A stretch of 64,000 bases of DNA from Paralithodes platypus (lineage: Eukaryota > Arthropoda > Malacostraca > Decapoda > Lithodidae). The position numbers and the translations under genes are program-made. Below are positions 12,395 through 24,442 of the stretch, one piece after another. The notes beneath the pieces are model-generated. The model did not search any database, was not told the DNA's origin, and saw only the letters and a program-made list of their open reading frames with translations. How positions within the stretch are numbered: the stretch's first letter is position 1; every line of letters begins with the position of its first letter. Where the stretch lies: the NCBI GenBank assembly GCA_032716605.1, contig CM064481.1, positions 21,446,811-21,510,810 of the forward strand, written 5' to 3'.

Positions 12395-12861
12395 TGAAGC
12401 AAAACCCCTTCTCGGCAATTACGGCGTACAAGTGATCATGAATTAACTCCAACTCATTAAGGTGCTTGCGTATCGTGGTAATTTTTCCCTTATCTTGGAT
12501 GCATCCGCTCAATTATGGCATCCAGGTATTTGGTTACCCTAGTATAACAGCCCCTAGCTTTCCCCCTATTTTTCTTTAATTCTGAAATGGAGGCAGGCAT
12601 GATTAAATATTTCTAGGTTAGGCTAAGCTAAGTGCTCTTAAGTCAAATGTCACCAGACTCCCAAATGATCTGCCTATATCATATTCACTACATATACTAT
12701 TGAGTAGTACCAAAACCCCCCCTTTGCTATCCTGAGGAGCAGCTGAAAGAGGCGATCCTGGCCCTCGGGGGTTAAGTGTACCCCATCATGGTTGATTTTG
12801 GTGTCTTGCACCTCCATACTATGGTAGCACTAGCAAGTGCGAGTGTAAAGATTTCACCTCT
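12395..12861. other. Unclassified
   Basis: No recognisable gene, repeat match or inverted structure. Confidence 0.4.
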
Positions 12862-13498
12862 TTAACCTCTGAAGTGCGCATGGGGGTAATTAGACACCTC
12901 TCCCTGTGCGCATGTATTTGAGGTGTTTCCGTCACTAAAATATTCATTGTACCATTAATAGCATTAATACTTATCCATATGTGCCTATTATGGGTTGATT
13001 ATAAAGGTATTAACCTGAAACAACAATAAAACGAGTGAAAACAGCGTTTGGATGGTCAAAATCGGAGATATAGCCCGCGAGTTGTATAATGTATGGGTGA
13101 GGCAAGCTGCTTTCCCGCCAATTTCCCCCAAGGCCACTGAGACACAGTCGATCGATACTCTCTCTCTCTCTCTCTTGCACTCGCTTGCCATCAGTGATGA
13201 CAACACCCTGCTTGCAACTCGCTAATGTTAGCACGAAAATATACCTCAGAATAAGGGAATAACAGGGAAAATAGGTGATAACTGAAGGAGAGGAGGAAAG
13301 TGGGGAAGGAGGGGAGGTAGAGGACTGAGATTTTGCATGGCCCAGGGGCCAAACAAAAATAAAAAAATAAACAAATAAAAATATATATTTTTTTTTTTCG
13401 ATGTCAAAAGTTGATTTTTTTTTTCACTCACTCTTAAGAGTCTCCCCCGCAGTCCGCCGGGGGAACTCTTAAGAGTCTCCCGGCAGTTCCCGGGTTAA
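12862..13498 (+). mobile_element. TTAA MITE family D, copy 2
   Basis: Full-length 637-bp copy bounded by TTAA (12862-12865 and 13495-13498). It is nearly identical to the copy at 21479, including the GGCCAAACAAAAATAAAAAA insert absent from copy 1, so these two form a subfamily. Confidence 0.85.
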
Positions 13499-14355
13499 AT
13501 GAAAGTTAATTGCTTTCCTTATTTTATTGTACTCACCTTTACTTGTATCCCGAGGTGCAATGCATTTCCCGATCCCAATAATGTGACAAGTCCTAGAGAA
13601 TTCTAGCTGGTGCCATTCGTTTTTTCTCACCGATCTGCTTCTAGACATGGTCGTAGATTTCATTTTCGCCCAGAATAGAAAATAATTTTTCCAAAAAAAC
13701 TTGGAGCTCAGGCAAATCCTTGATTTTGGTCGAATTTTGACTTGTCAATATTGTTACATATTTGGATTCGTCTCGCCGTTGCGGTTTCAACGGTATAATT
13801 ATTTAAATTTGTTGACCAATTTTTAGGCCCAATAGGCCTATTTTAAAGTTTAAAAACTCCATAGACGAGTTATTTATGTACGGATTTTGTTTAAATTTAT
13901 ACCATAAGTACACTTTGGCAAGCTGAATTGAATGGCGCAAACAGAATTAAAATCGGACCATTAGTTTAGGATTTCGATTTTGAGTGGCTTTCCTGGGGGG
14001 CCCAGGGGACCGTTTTTTTTGGACTTTAAAAGTCCTCTGTAGCCCAAACTATAAGTCGTAGAGAATTCTAGCTGGTGCCATTAGTTTTATATCGCCGATC
14101 TGCTTCTAGAAATGGTCGTAGATTTCATTTTCGCCCAGCCATTCGCCCAGAATAGAAAATATTTTTTCCAAAAAAACTTGGGTCAGGCAAATCCTTGATT
14201 TTGGTCGAATTTTGACTTGTCAATATTATTACATATTTGGATTCGTCTCGCCGTTGCGGTTTCAACGGTATAATCATTTTTTAATTTTGACCAATTTTTA
14301 GTGCCAATAAGCCTATTTTAAAGTTTGAAAACTCCATAGACGAGTTATTTATGTA

Positions 14356-15414
14356 CAGTTGGTCAAGGATGAAAGTATACAGTTTTTCGTCTGCTATAGC
14401 CACACATGGTTTGTCATATTGGCAGCCATGACAGCCTTTCCACTAGCCCAAACCATCCCAACACACATGGGGTTTATTATATTGATACATTAATTAATAT
14501 ACGGAGTGCTTCGAAAAAGCGTTTCCATAAATATCAAAAGTTAGAGAATTATTCATAAACCTTCAGGGTGACTAAATACTGTTATGGAGATTGCAAAACA
14601 AAGCTGGGGGCATACGCTGGAACACGCGTAGCCGCGGCGCTCGCCTCCGTTTCATTGCCCTTTGGATCACATATAATCCAGTCTTGGGGATGAAAGTGAA
14701 ATATCAATATTTACCTACTTATTAATTAACAAGTATTATTAGATTCCTCTTTCTACTCATTATTTATTATGAATGTTATAATGTTAAGTGTATAATCGTA
14801 ATATCTTTTATAGCCACTCCATATTCGTCTACTTTAGATACACAAAAATCTAATTCCTAAACGTGGACGTAAGGAAGCCTGTGTGTTCAATAGGGTAATG
14901 ACCCAGCAATTTTACTCATCTTGCGAGCGCCATTGCTTTATGAGTCAGTCCTCGAAGCATAATGAGGCTTTACTTGTGATTTTTATTTATTTATTTATTT
15001 ATTATTCTTATTTTTATTTTTATCAGCAGAACACCTGCAAACCAACTGCAACATTGATATTACCATACCCTACATTATTAGCCACATATTACCACGTGTG
15101 AAAATGGACCTGTATTCCACTGAAATATCGTATATACTGTAGGTAGACGTTTTGATTTTCGTTTTCACTCTCGCATTTCTTGTATATCTATCAATAACAT
15201 TAAGTGTTTAATATCTCCGAAGTGATATTCACGTCAAAGATTATAGAGCAATATATTCATATTTCCGTCTGACAACTAAGTCCAGGAACACGTTTTTAAA
15301 CACCCTGTATAAGGTGGGCGGGCTCTTAGATATGGCTACCAGGGCTGCCAACACGACAAACTATGTGTGGCTATAGCAGATGAAAAACTGTATACTTTCA
15401 TCCTTGACCAACTG
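14356..15414. mobile_element. Tc1/mariner-like element with ~72-bp TIRs inside satellite S1
   Basis: The left end CAGTTGGTCAAGGATGAAAG and ~50 bp further recur inverted at the right end with about five mismatches. It is flanked by TA (14354-14355 and 15415-15416), and the uninterrupted satellite sequence TTATGTACGGATTTTG in other monomers gives the empty site. No transposase is present. It hosts another TA element at 14502. Confidence 0.9.
14502..15307. mobile_element. Nested mariner-like element
   Basis: The ends read CGGAGTGCTTCGAAAAAGCG on the left and, reverse-complemented, CAGGGTGTTTAAAAACGTG on the right, a recognisable but diverged inverted repeat of the mariner type (CAGGGTGTTT...). 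TA flanks both ends. About 806 bp, non-coding, with a TTTAT-rich tract near 14985. The ends are less certain than those of the host element. Confidence 0.55.
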
Positions 15415-17165
15415 TACGGATTTAGTTTAAATTTATACCATAAGTACACTTTGGCAAGCTGAATCGAATGGCGCAAACAAAATTAAAATCGGACCATTAG
15501 TTTAGGATTTCGATTTTGAGTGGCCTTCCTGGAGGGCCCAGAGGACCGTTTTTTGGACTTTAAAAGTCCTCTGTAGCCCAAACTATAAGTCCTAGAGAAT
15601 TCTAGCTGGTGCCATTCGTTTTATCTCGCCAATCTGCTTCTAGACATGGTCGTAGATTTCATTTTCGCCCAGCCATTCGCGCAGAATGGAAAATATTTTT
15701 TCCAAAAAACCTTGGGTTTGGTCGAATTTTGACTTGTCAATATTATTACATATTTGGATTCATCTCGCCGTTGCGGTTTCAACGGTATAATTATTTTTTA
15801 ATTTTGACCATTTTTTTAGGCCCAATAGGCCTATTTTAAAGTTTAAAAACTCCATAGACGAGTTATTTATGTACGGATTTTGTTTAAATTTATACCATAA
15901 GTACACTTTGGCAAGCTGAATCGAATGGCGCAAAGAGAATTAAACTCGGACCATTAATTTAGAATATCGATTTTGAGTGGCCTTCCTGGAGGGCCCAGGG
16001 TACCGTTTTTTGGACTTTAAAAGTCCTCTGTAGCCCAAACTATAAGTCCTAGAGAATTCTAGCTGGTGCCATTCGTTTTTTCTCGCCGATCTGCTTCTAG
16101 ACATGGTCGTAGATTTCATTTTTGCCCAGCCATTCGCCCAGAATAGAAAATATTTTTTTCCCAAAAAAACCTTGGGTTTTAAGCTCGGGCAAATCCTTGA
16201 TTTTGGTCGAATTTTGACTTGTCAATATTATTACATATTTGGATTCGTCTCGCCGTTGCGGTTTCAACGGTATAATTATTTTTTAATTTTGACCAATTTT
16301 TAGGCCCAATAGGCCTATTTTAAAGTTTAAAAACTCCATAGAAGAGTTATTTATGTACGGACTTTGTTTAAATTTATACCATAAATACACTTTGGCAAAC
16401 TGAATCGAATGGCGTAAACAGAATTAAAATCGGACCATTAGTTTAGGATTTCGATTTTGAGTGGCCTTCCTGGAGGGCCCAGGGGACCGTTTTTTGGACT
16501 TTAAAAGTCCTCTGTAGCCCAAACTATAAGTCCTAGAAAATTCTAGCTGGTTCCATTCGTTTTTTCTCGCCGATCTGCTTCTAGACATGGTCGTAGATTT
16601 CATTTTCGCCCAGCCATTCGCCAAGAATAGAAAATATTTTTTCCAAAAAACCTTTGGTTTGGTCAAATTTGACTTGTCAATATTATTACATATTTGGATT
16701 CGTCTCGCCGGTGCGGTTTCAACGGTATAATTATTTTGTAATTTTGACCCATTTTTAGGCCCAATAGGCCTATTTTAAAGTTTAAAAACTCCATAGACGA
16801 GTTATTTATGTACGGATTTTGTTTAAATTTATACCATAAGTACACTTTGGCAAGCTGAATCGAATGGCGCAAACAGAATTAAAATCGGACCATTAGTTTA
16901 GGATTTCGATTTTGAGTGGCCTTCCTGGAGGGCCCAGGGGACCGTTTTTTGGACTTTAAAAGTCCTCTGTAGTTCAAACTATAAGTCCTAGAGAATTCTA
17001 GTTGGTGCCATTCGTTTTTTCTCGCCGATCTGCTTCTAGACATGGTCTTAGATTTCATTTTTGCCCAGCCATTCGCCCAGAATAGAAAATAATTTTTTCC
17101 AAAAAAACTTGGGTTTTAAGCTCAGGCAAATCCTTGATTTTGGTCGAATTTTGACTTGTCAATAA

Positions 17166-20100
17166 TAAAATGCCCCAGAACGAGAAGCCCACCACAGAAG
17201 CCACGAACGAACACCACACAGAAACACCCAAAGGAAAGGTCCACAGAACGAAAGGACCAGCTGACTGAGCCAGCCAATTCAGACAGGCCCAAGCCCGCAG
17301 GGCTAAGCAGCTCCAGGCCGCACCTAGATACCCCTTCTAAACTGACAATTTTTCCACACCTCATGTACACTACCCCCTCGTGTCCTACACTCCTAACTAC
17401 AAAGATGATGAACAGGAATATACATTCATATTAAAAACACCCATGCCCTGTCCCGACGTTGAGCCAATGCCAACACATCAGACAGCCATAATTATATCTA
17501 TGTATGTTCTTACATCCGAGAAGTAGATGTTATATATCTTAGAAGTTAAAACACCCACGCCTGTCCCTAGACCTTGTATATAATTTCCCATGACGAGTAT
17601 AGATATATGTAACCCGTGCTCAGTCGCCCCTTGCATTGTTCCTCTAGTAACTAAGTGTCTCGAATATTAACTGCCACCAGTATTGATACGACATTGCGGC
17701 ACTGTCCTTGTGTCGTATTGTGCCAAGTACAGATCAACCAGGTTTCATCACCTTATTAGGACGACGACTATAATGTCGTCGTTCATCGATGTATGCAATC
17801 CTTAGTTTAATTATTAATATTAACATTCCCTAACATCTTGTCTTGCCAGACTAAGCTTCTGAAGACCCATCGCCCCATAAATCTATGTATTCAATTCTTA
17901 GGTTAAGTATTTTGATCCGCCATTGTGTTCACCTTTTTCCATTTACTTTTCCACAATTGTCATACGTCTTCCCCTTGCCTCCTTCGTATCCACAGTCCAC
18001 ACTACGCCAATTTACTTCGTGTCATACACCTCTTACCCCAACCAGAGATTGTATAAGATAACCTTGTTACCAGTATCTGTCATAAGTACCCCGAAACAAT
18101 AACTAAGTACCCCTACGAACTGCCGCTGTTGTTGGTATATATATTTCATAGAAAATGCAGTTCCCAGGGCCAACTAATAGTATCCATAACCCCTCGGACT
18201 GATCACATAACTCTATCTTTTCCAGACTCATATACCACCCCATAGTTGCATTCCCCGGTAGCATTTGGCTAACGTATTCTACTGCCTTTTCAAACTCCCA
18301 TATCAACTGCAGCCTAATGCCACCCCCACGCCCAGAGACCTTAGGGTCAAATTCCCCTATAGCCCCCCTGCACTCCTCCCCTCTCATTATAAGACCCCGC
18401 GCTTCTCTACTCTTGTCCGACCTAGCCTCTCTCTCATACCTCTTGAAGATCCTTGAATTGCCCGTTGCTAACGCTCTCCAACCTTTTATATATATACTCC
18501 TATCCAGCCTACCTTCACTTAGTAAGCCAGAACAACATTAGAACTTTACTAGCCCCTTGCATGCCATCTATTCTCTTACAACCCATTCACAACCCTGCAC
18601 CCAATGGTCGTCGGTGCGAGGCTAGCCGCCTCGCCAGTAACTAACTTCTATTGCCATACTTCCAGATAAATGTGGCAGAGTTAGCAACCCAGTCTCCACC
18701 ACATCCAGCAAACCGTACAATTAACAACCAGCCGAGTAAAACCAGCTAGCCAAGGCACCTTCGGTTTTGGTATTAAGGACACCCACATCTGTCTCATACA
18801 CAGAGGGTTATTACGAACACTGGTGATATGGCAAGCCCCTAGCCACAGCCGCCGGACGACTATCACAGAGAGAGGGCTCCCAGCTCCCCCTTTTTGCCCA
18901 CCCGAGGAGGGAGACCCCCACCCCCGCGGAGGTATACCTGGCCCCTGTTTTGACTTCCGAGTCATTGCCAGGTAGCACAGGAATTCTTCCTATCAATGAA
19001 CTAACCATGCATGACTAACACCTTTACTAACATCTATTAACTCACAATAAACCATTTACCTTTCTTGCATGCTCTGATCACTAAATTAGCACCTCAGCTA
19101 TACCATAGAATGAAGATTGAACAATCTAAGAGAGACGCTCCTATCACAGCTGTCCCCTCCTCCTCGCAAAGTAGATCCAGTCTCTCTCCCCTAAATACTA
19201 CCAGTATAGCCAAAATAGTACCTCTTACTAAGGCTCAGTTATATGAAAATATAAAGGCTTCCTATAGCCATGTGCCACAACAGTAAATACCATCTTACCT
19301 AGTCCCCATATCTATTGAGAGCTCAAATAAGTCCAAAAGACTCGAGATCCCTACTGTCTACAGGGTCCAGAACCGAGCCTATAAATCTAGCTCCCGCCCC
19401 CAGTCAAATCAGTTGAAAGCTAGACACCAACCAGTGGTCACTACCCTGCAGTTAACTTCTAGCTCTGCCCTTGTGTTGTTCCGGAGTTGAGATCCCAGAG
19501 CCGGCAGACTCCGTGGCAGATTTGGATAGAAGGACCTGCCCATGTATTTGAGAACTTCACACATATGGACCCCCTGGATGGCCGCGGAACCAGTCGTTAG
19601 CCCCCAACATCACCGGAAGCAAGATAACTAGGACCAGATCTACAAATACTATTCAAGATTCATGTTGCTAGTACTAAGTGTTATAGTACTAGTTTGACAC
19701 TCACTTATTAACTTTCTATAAAGTGGCTAAAACCTTGCCCAGTGTAACTCATATTTAACCATTCCATTTGGGACGTACTAAGCGATCAGTGCTCATTAAT
19801 TAACAGGCGACATTGACTCTCGTAATTACCTTATTCAGATATTAAAACTCTAGTGATATCTAACGTTCGCCCACTGATTTGTGTTCTACGTATTTCTGCC
19901 ATAAGAATATACAACTTAGATCAGTACTGGGCCGTGGTGGTCAAGTGGTGAGCACGCTCGCGTGTGAATCTGAAAGACCCGGGATCGAATCCCTGCCACG
20001 GCGGACATTTAGTGGGTGCGGTAGTACGTTCTAGCATGTTTCACATGCTTGCACCCAGTCAGGGGACATCCTGACGACGTATACAGACAAAACACACATA

Positions 20101-20747
20101 ACAAAGCCACTCCAACACCTTCCTCTCTCTACAACTCTTCTCCCCTCTCAACACTCTTCTCTGAGCTATTGCCGATAAAAATGGCATGTTCAGTCCTGTA
20201 AAGAATCGTAAGATTCAGAGTCGTAAAGATTCCAGGACGAGCTCATCAGCGGCGGATCCCCAGATCGACCGTGGTGATTGTCACCTAAACATCTACAAAA
20301 CAACAGTACCCCCATGAGGTTACTAGAGATTTCCGTATTCTACAATATAAGCGTGTCTAATCCTAACTGTGAGCTGCTACTTGGGCACGCGACCAGCCAG
20401 TAAGAGATCAAATCAGTGAAATTGAATTACATGAATATATTGAGGTCTTCCAGAAAATAAAACTTGCTAATTAAGCCAGTGATCAGAAGATTAATACCTG
20501 AACGTTGGAAGTGGGAGACTAGGCTCCATCCAGATCCACTTATGCTAGTGTTGTTCGATTCTATTATATTGTCTTACACAAGTATTCTGCAGTGGTATAT
20601 AAATAAACGTGATCATGTAACTTGCTACCATGTGTTTCTTTGTGTACTCTATTCCTCATATCTTGTATTGTGCATGCAGCCTTATATACCCAGTCATTTA
20701 GAACTCACATTACCCAAGTTAAACCTGTAGAAAAACAGGGCATACCA
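17166..20747 (-). mobile_element. Long non-coding repeat, copy B (LTR-like), inserted in satellite S1
   Basis: The same unit as copy A, about 3.2 kb without the SINE at 19928-20303. The left junction GTCAATAA|TAAAATG and right junction CATACCA|AATATTATTAC reconstitute the satellite sequence GTCAATATTATTAC, implying a 5-bp duplication AATAT with one change on the left. On the minus strand 18100-18450 can be read as a short hydrophilic protein-like stretch (EFDPKVSG, MLPGN) also traceable in copy A with stops. This might be a gag relic, but there is no supporting pol. A GGCGAGGCGGCTAGCCTC-type palindrome at ~18616 is shared with copy A (~3868). Confidence 0.65.
19928..20303 (+). mobile_element. 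tRNA-derived SINE inserted in copy B
   Basis: Absent from copy A at the same position, with CAGTAC on both sides (19922-19927 and 20304-20309) as target duplication. The head has a pol III box A (TGGTCAAGTGG) and box B (GGATCGAATCC). The flanking GCCGTGG and CCACGGC could pair as a 7-bp acceptor stem, showing tRNA ancestry. A ~300-bp unrelated body follows, ending in CTACAAAACAA. The mobilising LINE is not identifiable. Confidence 0.9.
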
Positions 20748-20806
20748 AATATTATTACATATTTGGATTCGTCTCGCCGTTGCGGTTTCAACGGTATAAT
20801 TATTTA

Positions 20807-20984
20807 TCCAACTGTTGTCCCTTCTTTCTTTATCTCTTCTGTTATCTTTGCATAATCTGATGCTGGAGTAGGTCGCATTTTCTTCTCTTCCGTGCTATGG
20901 GTTATTTGGCCTTGTTGAGTTACCTGCACAATTATATCACACTTCTCCATGGGTTCATCTCCAATTATGAATTGATCAATATCA
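20807..20984 (-). other. Unclassified; weak ORF
   Basis: A minus-strand frame (21010 to 20804, 68 codons, acidic: DIDIDQFIIGDEP, KMRPTPASDYAKI) has protein-like composition but matches no family I know and runs into the adjacent tandem repeat. Chance is the default explanation; a decayed transposon ORF tail is possible. Confidence 0.25.
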
Positions 20985-21416
20985 ATATCTAGTAATGTTT
21001 GAATGTCCAAAGTCCAATATCCAACAGTTTTCAGGGTTTTATTGGATATTGAACTCTAGGCTAATTTATATCCAGTAATGTTTGAATGTCCAAAGTCCAA
21101 AGTCCGATATCCAACAGTTTTCAGGGTTTTATTGGATATTCAACTCTAGGCTAATCAATATCTAGTAATGTTTGAATGTCCAAAGTCCAATATCCAAAAG
21201 TTTTCAGTTTTTTATTGGATATTCAACTCTAGGCTAATCAATATCTAGTAATGTTTGAATGTCCAAAGTCCAATGTCCAAAGTCCAATATCCAACAGTTT
21301 TCAGGATTTTATTGGATATTCAACTCTAGGCTAATCAATATCCAGTAATGTTTGAATGTCCAAAGTCCAATATCCAACAGTTTTCAGGTTTTTATTGGAT
21401 ATTCAACTCTGCAATG
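20985..21416. repeat. Tandem repeat S2, five units of ~83-97 bp
   Basis: Units begin TATCTAGTAATGTTTGAATG. Unit length varies because the heptad AAGTCCA is present once to three times. Every unit contains AATATCCAA...TTGGATATT, a 9-bp inverted repeat with a ~17-nt loop. A further unit occurs at 22906-22970 and a partial one at 23216-23262, so the array was once continuous and was split by the MITE and LINE between. Confidence 0.92.
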
Positions 21417-21478
21417 AGGAAAAATTCCAATTAATACGGTACGGAGATAATAATGGTGTTAAAGAAATTACAAATTAC

Positions 21479-22115
21479 TTAACCTAACAAGTGCGCATGG
21501 GGGTAATTGGAAACGTCCCCCTGTGCTGACGTATTTGAGGTGTTTCCGTCACTAAAATATTCATTGTACCATTAATAGCATTAATACTTATCCATATGCG
21601 CCAATTATGGGTTGATTATAAAGGTATTAACCTGAAACAACAATAAAACGAGTGAAAACAGCGTTTGGATGGTCAAAATCGGAGATATAGCCCGCGAGTT
21701 GTATAATGTAAGGGTGAGGCAAGCTGCTTTCCCGCCAATTTCCCCCAAGGCCACTGAGACACAGTCGATCGATACTCTCTCTCTCTCTCTCTTGCACTCG
21801 CTTGCCATCAGTGATGACAACACCCTGCTTGCAACTCGCTAATGTTAGCACGAAAATATACCTCAGAATAAGGGAATAACAGGGAAAATAGGTGATAACT
21901 GAAGGAGAGGAGGAAAGTGGGGAAGGAGGGGAGGTAGAGGACTGAGATTTTGCATGGCCCAGGGGCCAAACAAAAATAAAAAAATAAAAAAATATATATA
22001 TATTTATTTTTTGTGTCTATGTCAAAAGTTGGTTTTTTTTTTCACTCACTCTTAAGAGTCTCCCCGCAGTCCGCCGGGGGAACTCTTAAGAGTCTCCCCG
22101 CAGTTCCCGGGTTAA
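21479..22115 (+). mobile_element. TTAA MITE family D, copy 3
   Basis: Full 637-bp copy with TTAA at both ends, nearly identical to the 12862 copy. Its right end abuts LINE sequence at 22116. Confidence 0.85.
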
Positions 22116-22892
22116 CAGAATCTAACCACATAATAGAACGGAAAGACAGTGTGAAAGACCTTGGGGTATTAATGTCTGAAAATATGGGTTTCAAAGTACA
22201 TAACCAAGTCAAAGTGGCGGCTGCGAAACGTCTAACGGGTTGGCTTCTGCGTACTTTTAAAACACGCGGTGAATTGCCTATGATAACGCTCTTCAAATCT
22301 CTAGTGCTACCGCGGCTTGAATACTGTAGCGTATTAACATCCCCATACAAAGCAGGTGAAATAAATGACGTAGAGAGTGTACAAAGAAATTTCACTTCGC
22401 ATATAAGTTCGATAAAACATCTACACTATTGGGAGCGTTTAAGAGCACTGAATCTGTACTCACTGGAACGTAGAAGAGAACGTTACCTAATAATATACAC
22501 ATGGAAAATCGCAGAGGGTTTAGTACCAAACCTACATACTCCGATAGTCATGAAATTCAGTGATAGGAGAGGCTGGGAATGCGAAATCCCCAGGATGAAT
22601 AACAGGGGTGCTATGGGCTCTCTGCGAGGGCTGGTTATCACACAGAGGCCCACGTCTCTTCAACAAACTCCCACGGCGAGTAAGAGACATGAGGGACATC
22701 TCGTTAGACAACTTCAAGAGAGCCCTAGATGTCGAACTGCAAAAAGTGCCAGACGAGCCCATCCTCGCAAGGGAGCGAGCTGTCGCTTCAAACAGTCTAC
22801 TGCACCAAATCACCACCCATAACAAGGGGCGTCGCGCTCCTTGGTGCCGCTAGAGGAGCGGTGAACACATCCAAAGGTATCCAAAGGTAAGG
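22116..22892 (+). pseudogene. L2/CR1-like LINE, RT C-terminal fragment with 3' end
   Basis: The frame reads KDLGVLMSENMGF, then GWLLRTFKTR, LFKSLVLPRLEYCS, SVQRNFT and YWERLRALNLYSLERRRERY. This is the conserved region after the RT palm in CR1/L2-group LINEs; the RT core is missing. Near 22600 the frame shifts, and the expected ending RGPRLFNKLP...FKRALDVEL...VPDEP continues in another frame to about 22853. The 3' end carries a direct repeat ATCCAAAGGT twice (22868-22888), typical of this clade, which ends in short tandem repeats rather than poly(A). MITE D abuts the 5' side. Confidence 0.88.
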
Positions 22893-24029
22893 TATAGGCT
22901 ACTCACTATCCAGTAATGTTTGAATGTCCAAAGTCCAATATTCAACAGTTTTCAGGATTCTATTGGATATTCAGGATCTGCAGTGTCATCGGTATTTACT
23001 ACGGCTTGTTATTCCATAACAATAGGCTACCGGTATATAAAATTATGTATTTTCTGGTTAACATTACTTATAATATGAATTTTAATTGTGTGATAATAGA
23101 TTTGCCAATAAATATTAAATACAACATAAATAATATACGTATTGATCATACTAAACGTATCTAAGCAAACCAGCTTGCTTCGTTCAAGATCGCTTGAGAT
23201 TCGTCGCTTTGTTTACATCCGAATGTCCAAAGTCCAAAGTCCAATATCGAACAACTTTCAGCCAGCTAAAAACTTGTATCTGGTTGGTGATAATTTTTTA
23301 TCAAAATAAGTTCTTTTCCAGTTTCCGCGTCTGCTGAACCATCCAAAAATACGCTAAAAGGCGTGTTTTGAAGGGGGGAGGTGGTGGTGGGTAGTGGGGA
23401 GGGGTAGTATAACTGTAGATTTACCGAATTAAGTATTATTATGTGACCTAGGTTCAAAATATGCATATATATATGCAAAGCTGAAGGCTTTCTGAATCTT
23501 ATAAGAAAGATATCAATAAATTACCAACGTTTTAGGGTGGTGGCAACATCCGGTAAACCAGAACTTTCCACCATCCACCAATAAATTCGCCGTTTCGCGC
23601 CACTTTCAGTAAGGTTCACCATGTTATTACATGGATACCGTAAGCCGATTTTAGTGTTTTAAGTGACTTATGAATAGCTTAGAGTCACAGAGTGTGCTCT
23701 TTACGAATATACCAATGAAAGTTATATAGGCCTACAGAAAGTTTGTACATGCGTACCCTAATGTGCAAATGAAAATCGGTTCTTCAATTGACCGACGGTA
23801 CTTTTATCGGCGTTTTACCCTAGGCCTAAATTGTCACAATTTTGGTCTCCATATTTTCCATCTTGATTGCTTTTAGCCTAGATAGCAGGAAATGGTTTTA
23901 GACACCTAAATTCTCAAAATTTTACGGGGGGGCATGCCCCCGGACCCCCCCTAGAGCTCACGCCTTCGGCGCTCGCCGCTCCGTCGCGCTATAATGATAA
24001 CAAAATAATAAACCATAATGATAACACAA
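22893..24029. other. S2 remnants, then unclassified DNA
   Basis: One S2 unit (22906-22970) and a partial one (23216-23262) are present. A GC-rich dyad GGGGGGCATGCCCCC at 23927-23941, followed by GGACCCCCCCTAGAGC, interrupts AT-rich sequence and resembles termini of unknown mobile elements. No gene is seen. Confidence 0.4.
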
Positions 24030-24037
24030 TTCACATT

Positions 24038-24434
24038 GGTCAATATTTACGAGTCACACCACAGCTGGAATCTCATTTCTAATGGTAGTTTTGGGTTCCT
24101 ATCATTCTAGGTTTCATTACTATATACTTTTTATCCACCGGAAAATATTATTTTTTCTTGTTTTTTTATTTTTATTTTTATTTTTTATTTTATTTTTAGC
24201 ATTAACCTAACCTAAAAACCTAACCTAACCTAACCTAAATGTATTTGGGGGCTATTAGGTTAGGTTAGGTTAGGTTTTTTGGTTAGGTTAATGCTAAAAA
24301 AAAAAAAAAAAAACAAGAAAAAAAAAAATTCCGGTGGATAAAAAGTATATAGCAATGAAGCATAGAATGGTAGGAACCCAAAACTACCGTTAAAAATGAG
24401 ATCCCAGCTGTGGTGTGACTCGTAAATATTGACC
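24038..24434. mobile_element. Palindromic fold-back element with telomere-like core, copy 1
   Basis: The 397-bp unit is almost entirely self-complementary: GGTCAATATTTACGAGTCAC at the left end is repeated inverted at the right end, arms ~190 bp. The centre holds CCTAA repeats on the left arm and TTAGG repeats on the right, with a short GTATTTGGGGGCTA spacer. It is flanked by a perfect 8-bp duplication TTCACATT (24030-24037 and 24435-24442). TSD length and long TIRs suggest a hAT or Mutator-type non-autonomous element; the superfamily is unproven. Confidence 0.92.
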
Positions 24435-24442
24435 TTCACATT

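Larger units (their letters stand above)
13588..17165. repeat. Satellite array S1, ~455-484-bp monomer
   Basis: Monomers are recognised by the phased block ATGGTCGTAGATTTCATTTT at 13647, 14112, 15646, 16103, 16587 and 17042 (last copy with one change), spacings 465, 457, 484 and 455 apart from one gap that holds an inserted TA element. Monomers are roughly 95% alike and include GGCCCAATAGGCC and GGACTTTAAAAGTCC dyads. Open stretches across the units are by-products of repetition, not genes. The array is cut by copy B at 17166 and resumes for about 55 bp at 20748-20806. Confidence 0.92.

Noticed and set aside
15609..16666. Repeated 66-80-codon frames on both strands
   Set aside because: They recur once per satellite monomer and have no protein features.
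19928..20000. tRNA gene
   Set aside because: Box A and B are present and an acceptor stem can form, but the sequence continues into a 300-bp body with a target duplication, so it is a SINE.
20985..21416. CRISPR-like array
   Set aside because: This is a eukaryotic tandem repeat with no unique spacers; the variable parts are copies of one heptad.
24220..24290. CCTAA/TTAGG repeats as a telomere or telomere fusion
   Set aside because: The runs are short, face each other at the tip of a transposon-like palindrome with target duplications, and recur in a second copy; this is not a chromosome end.
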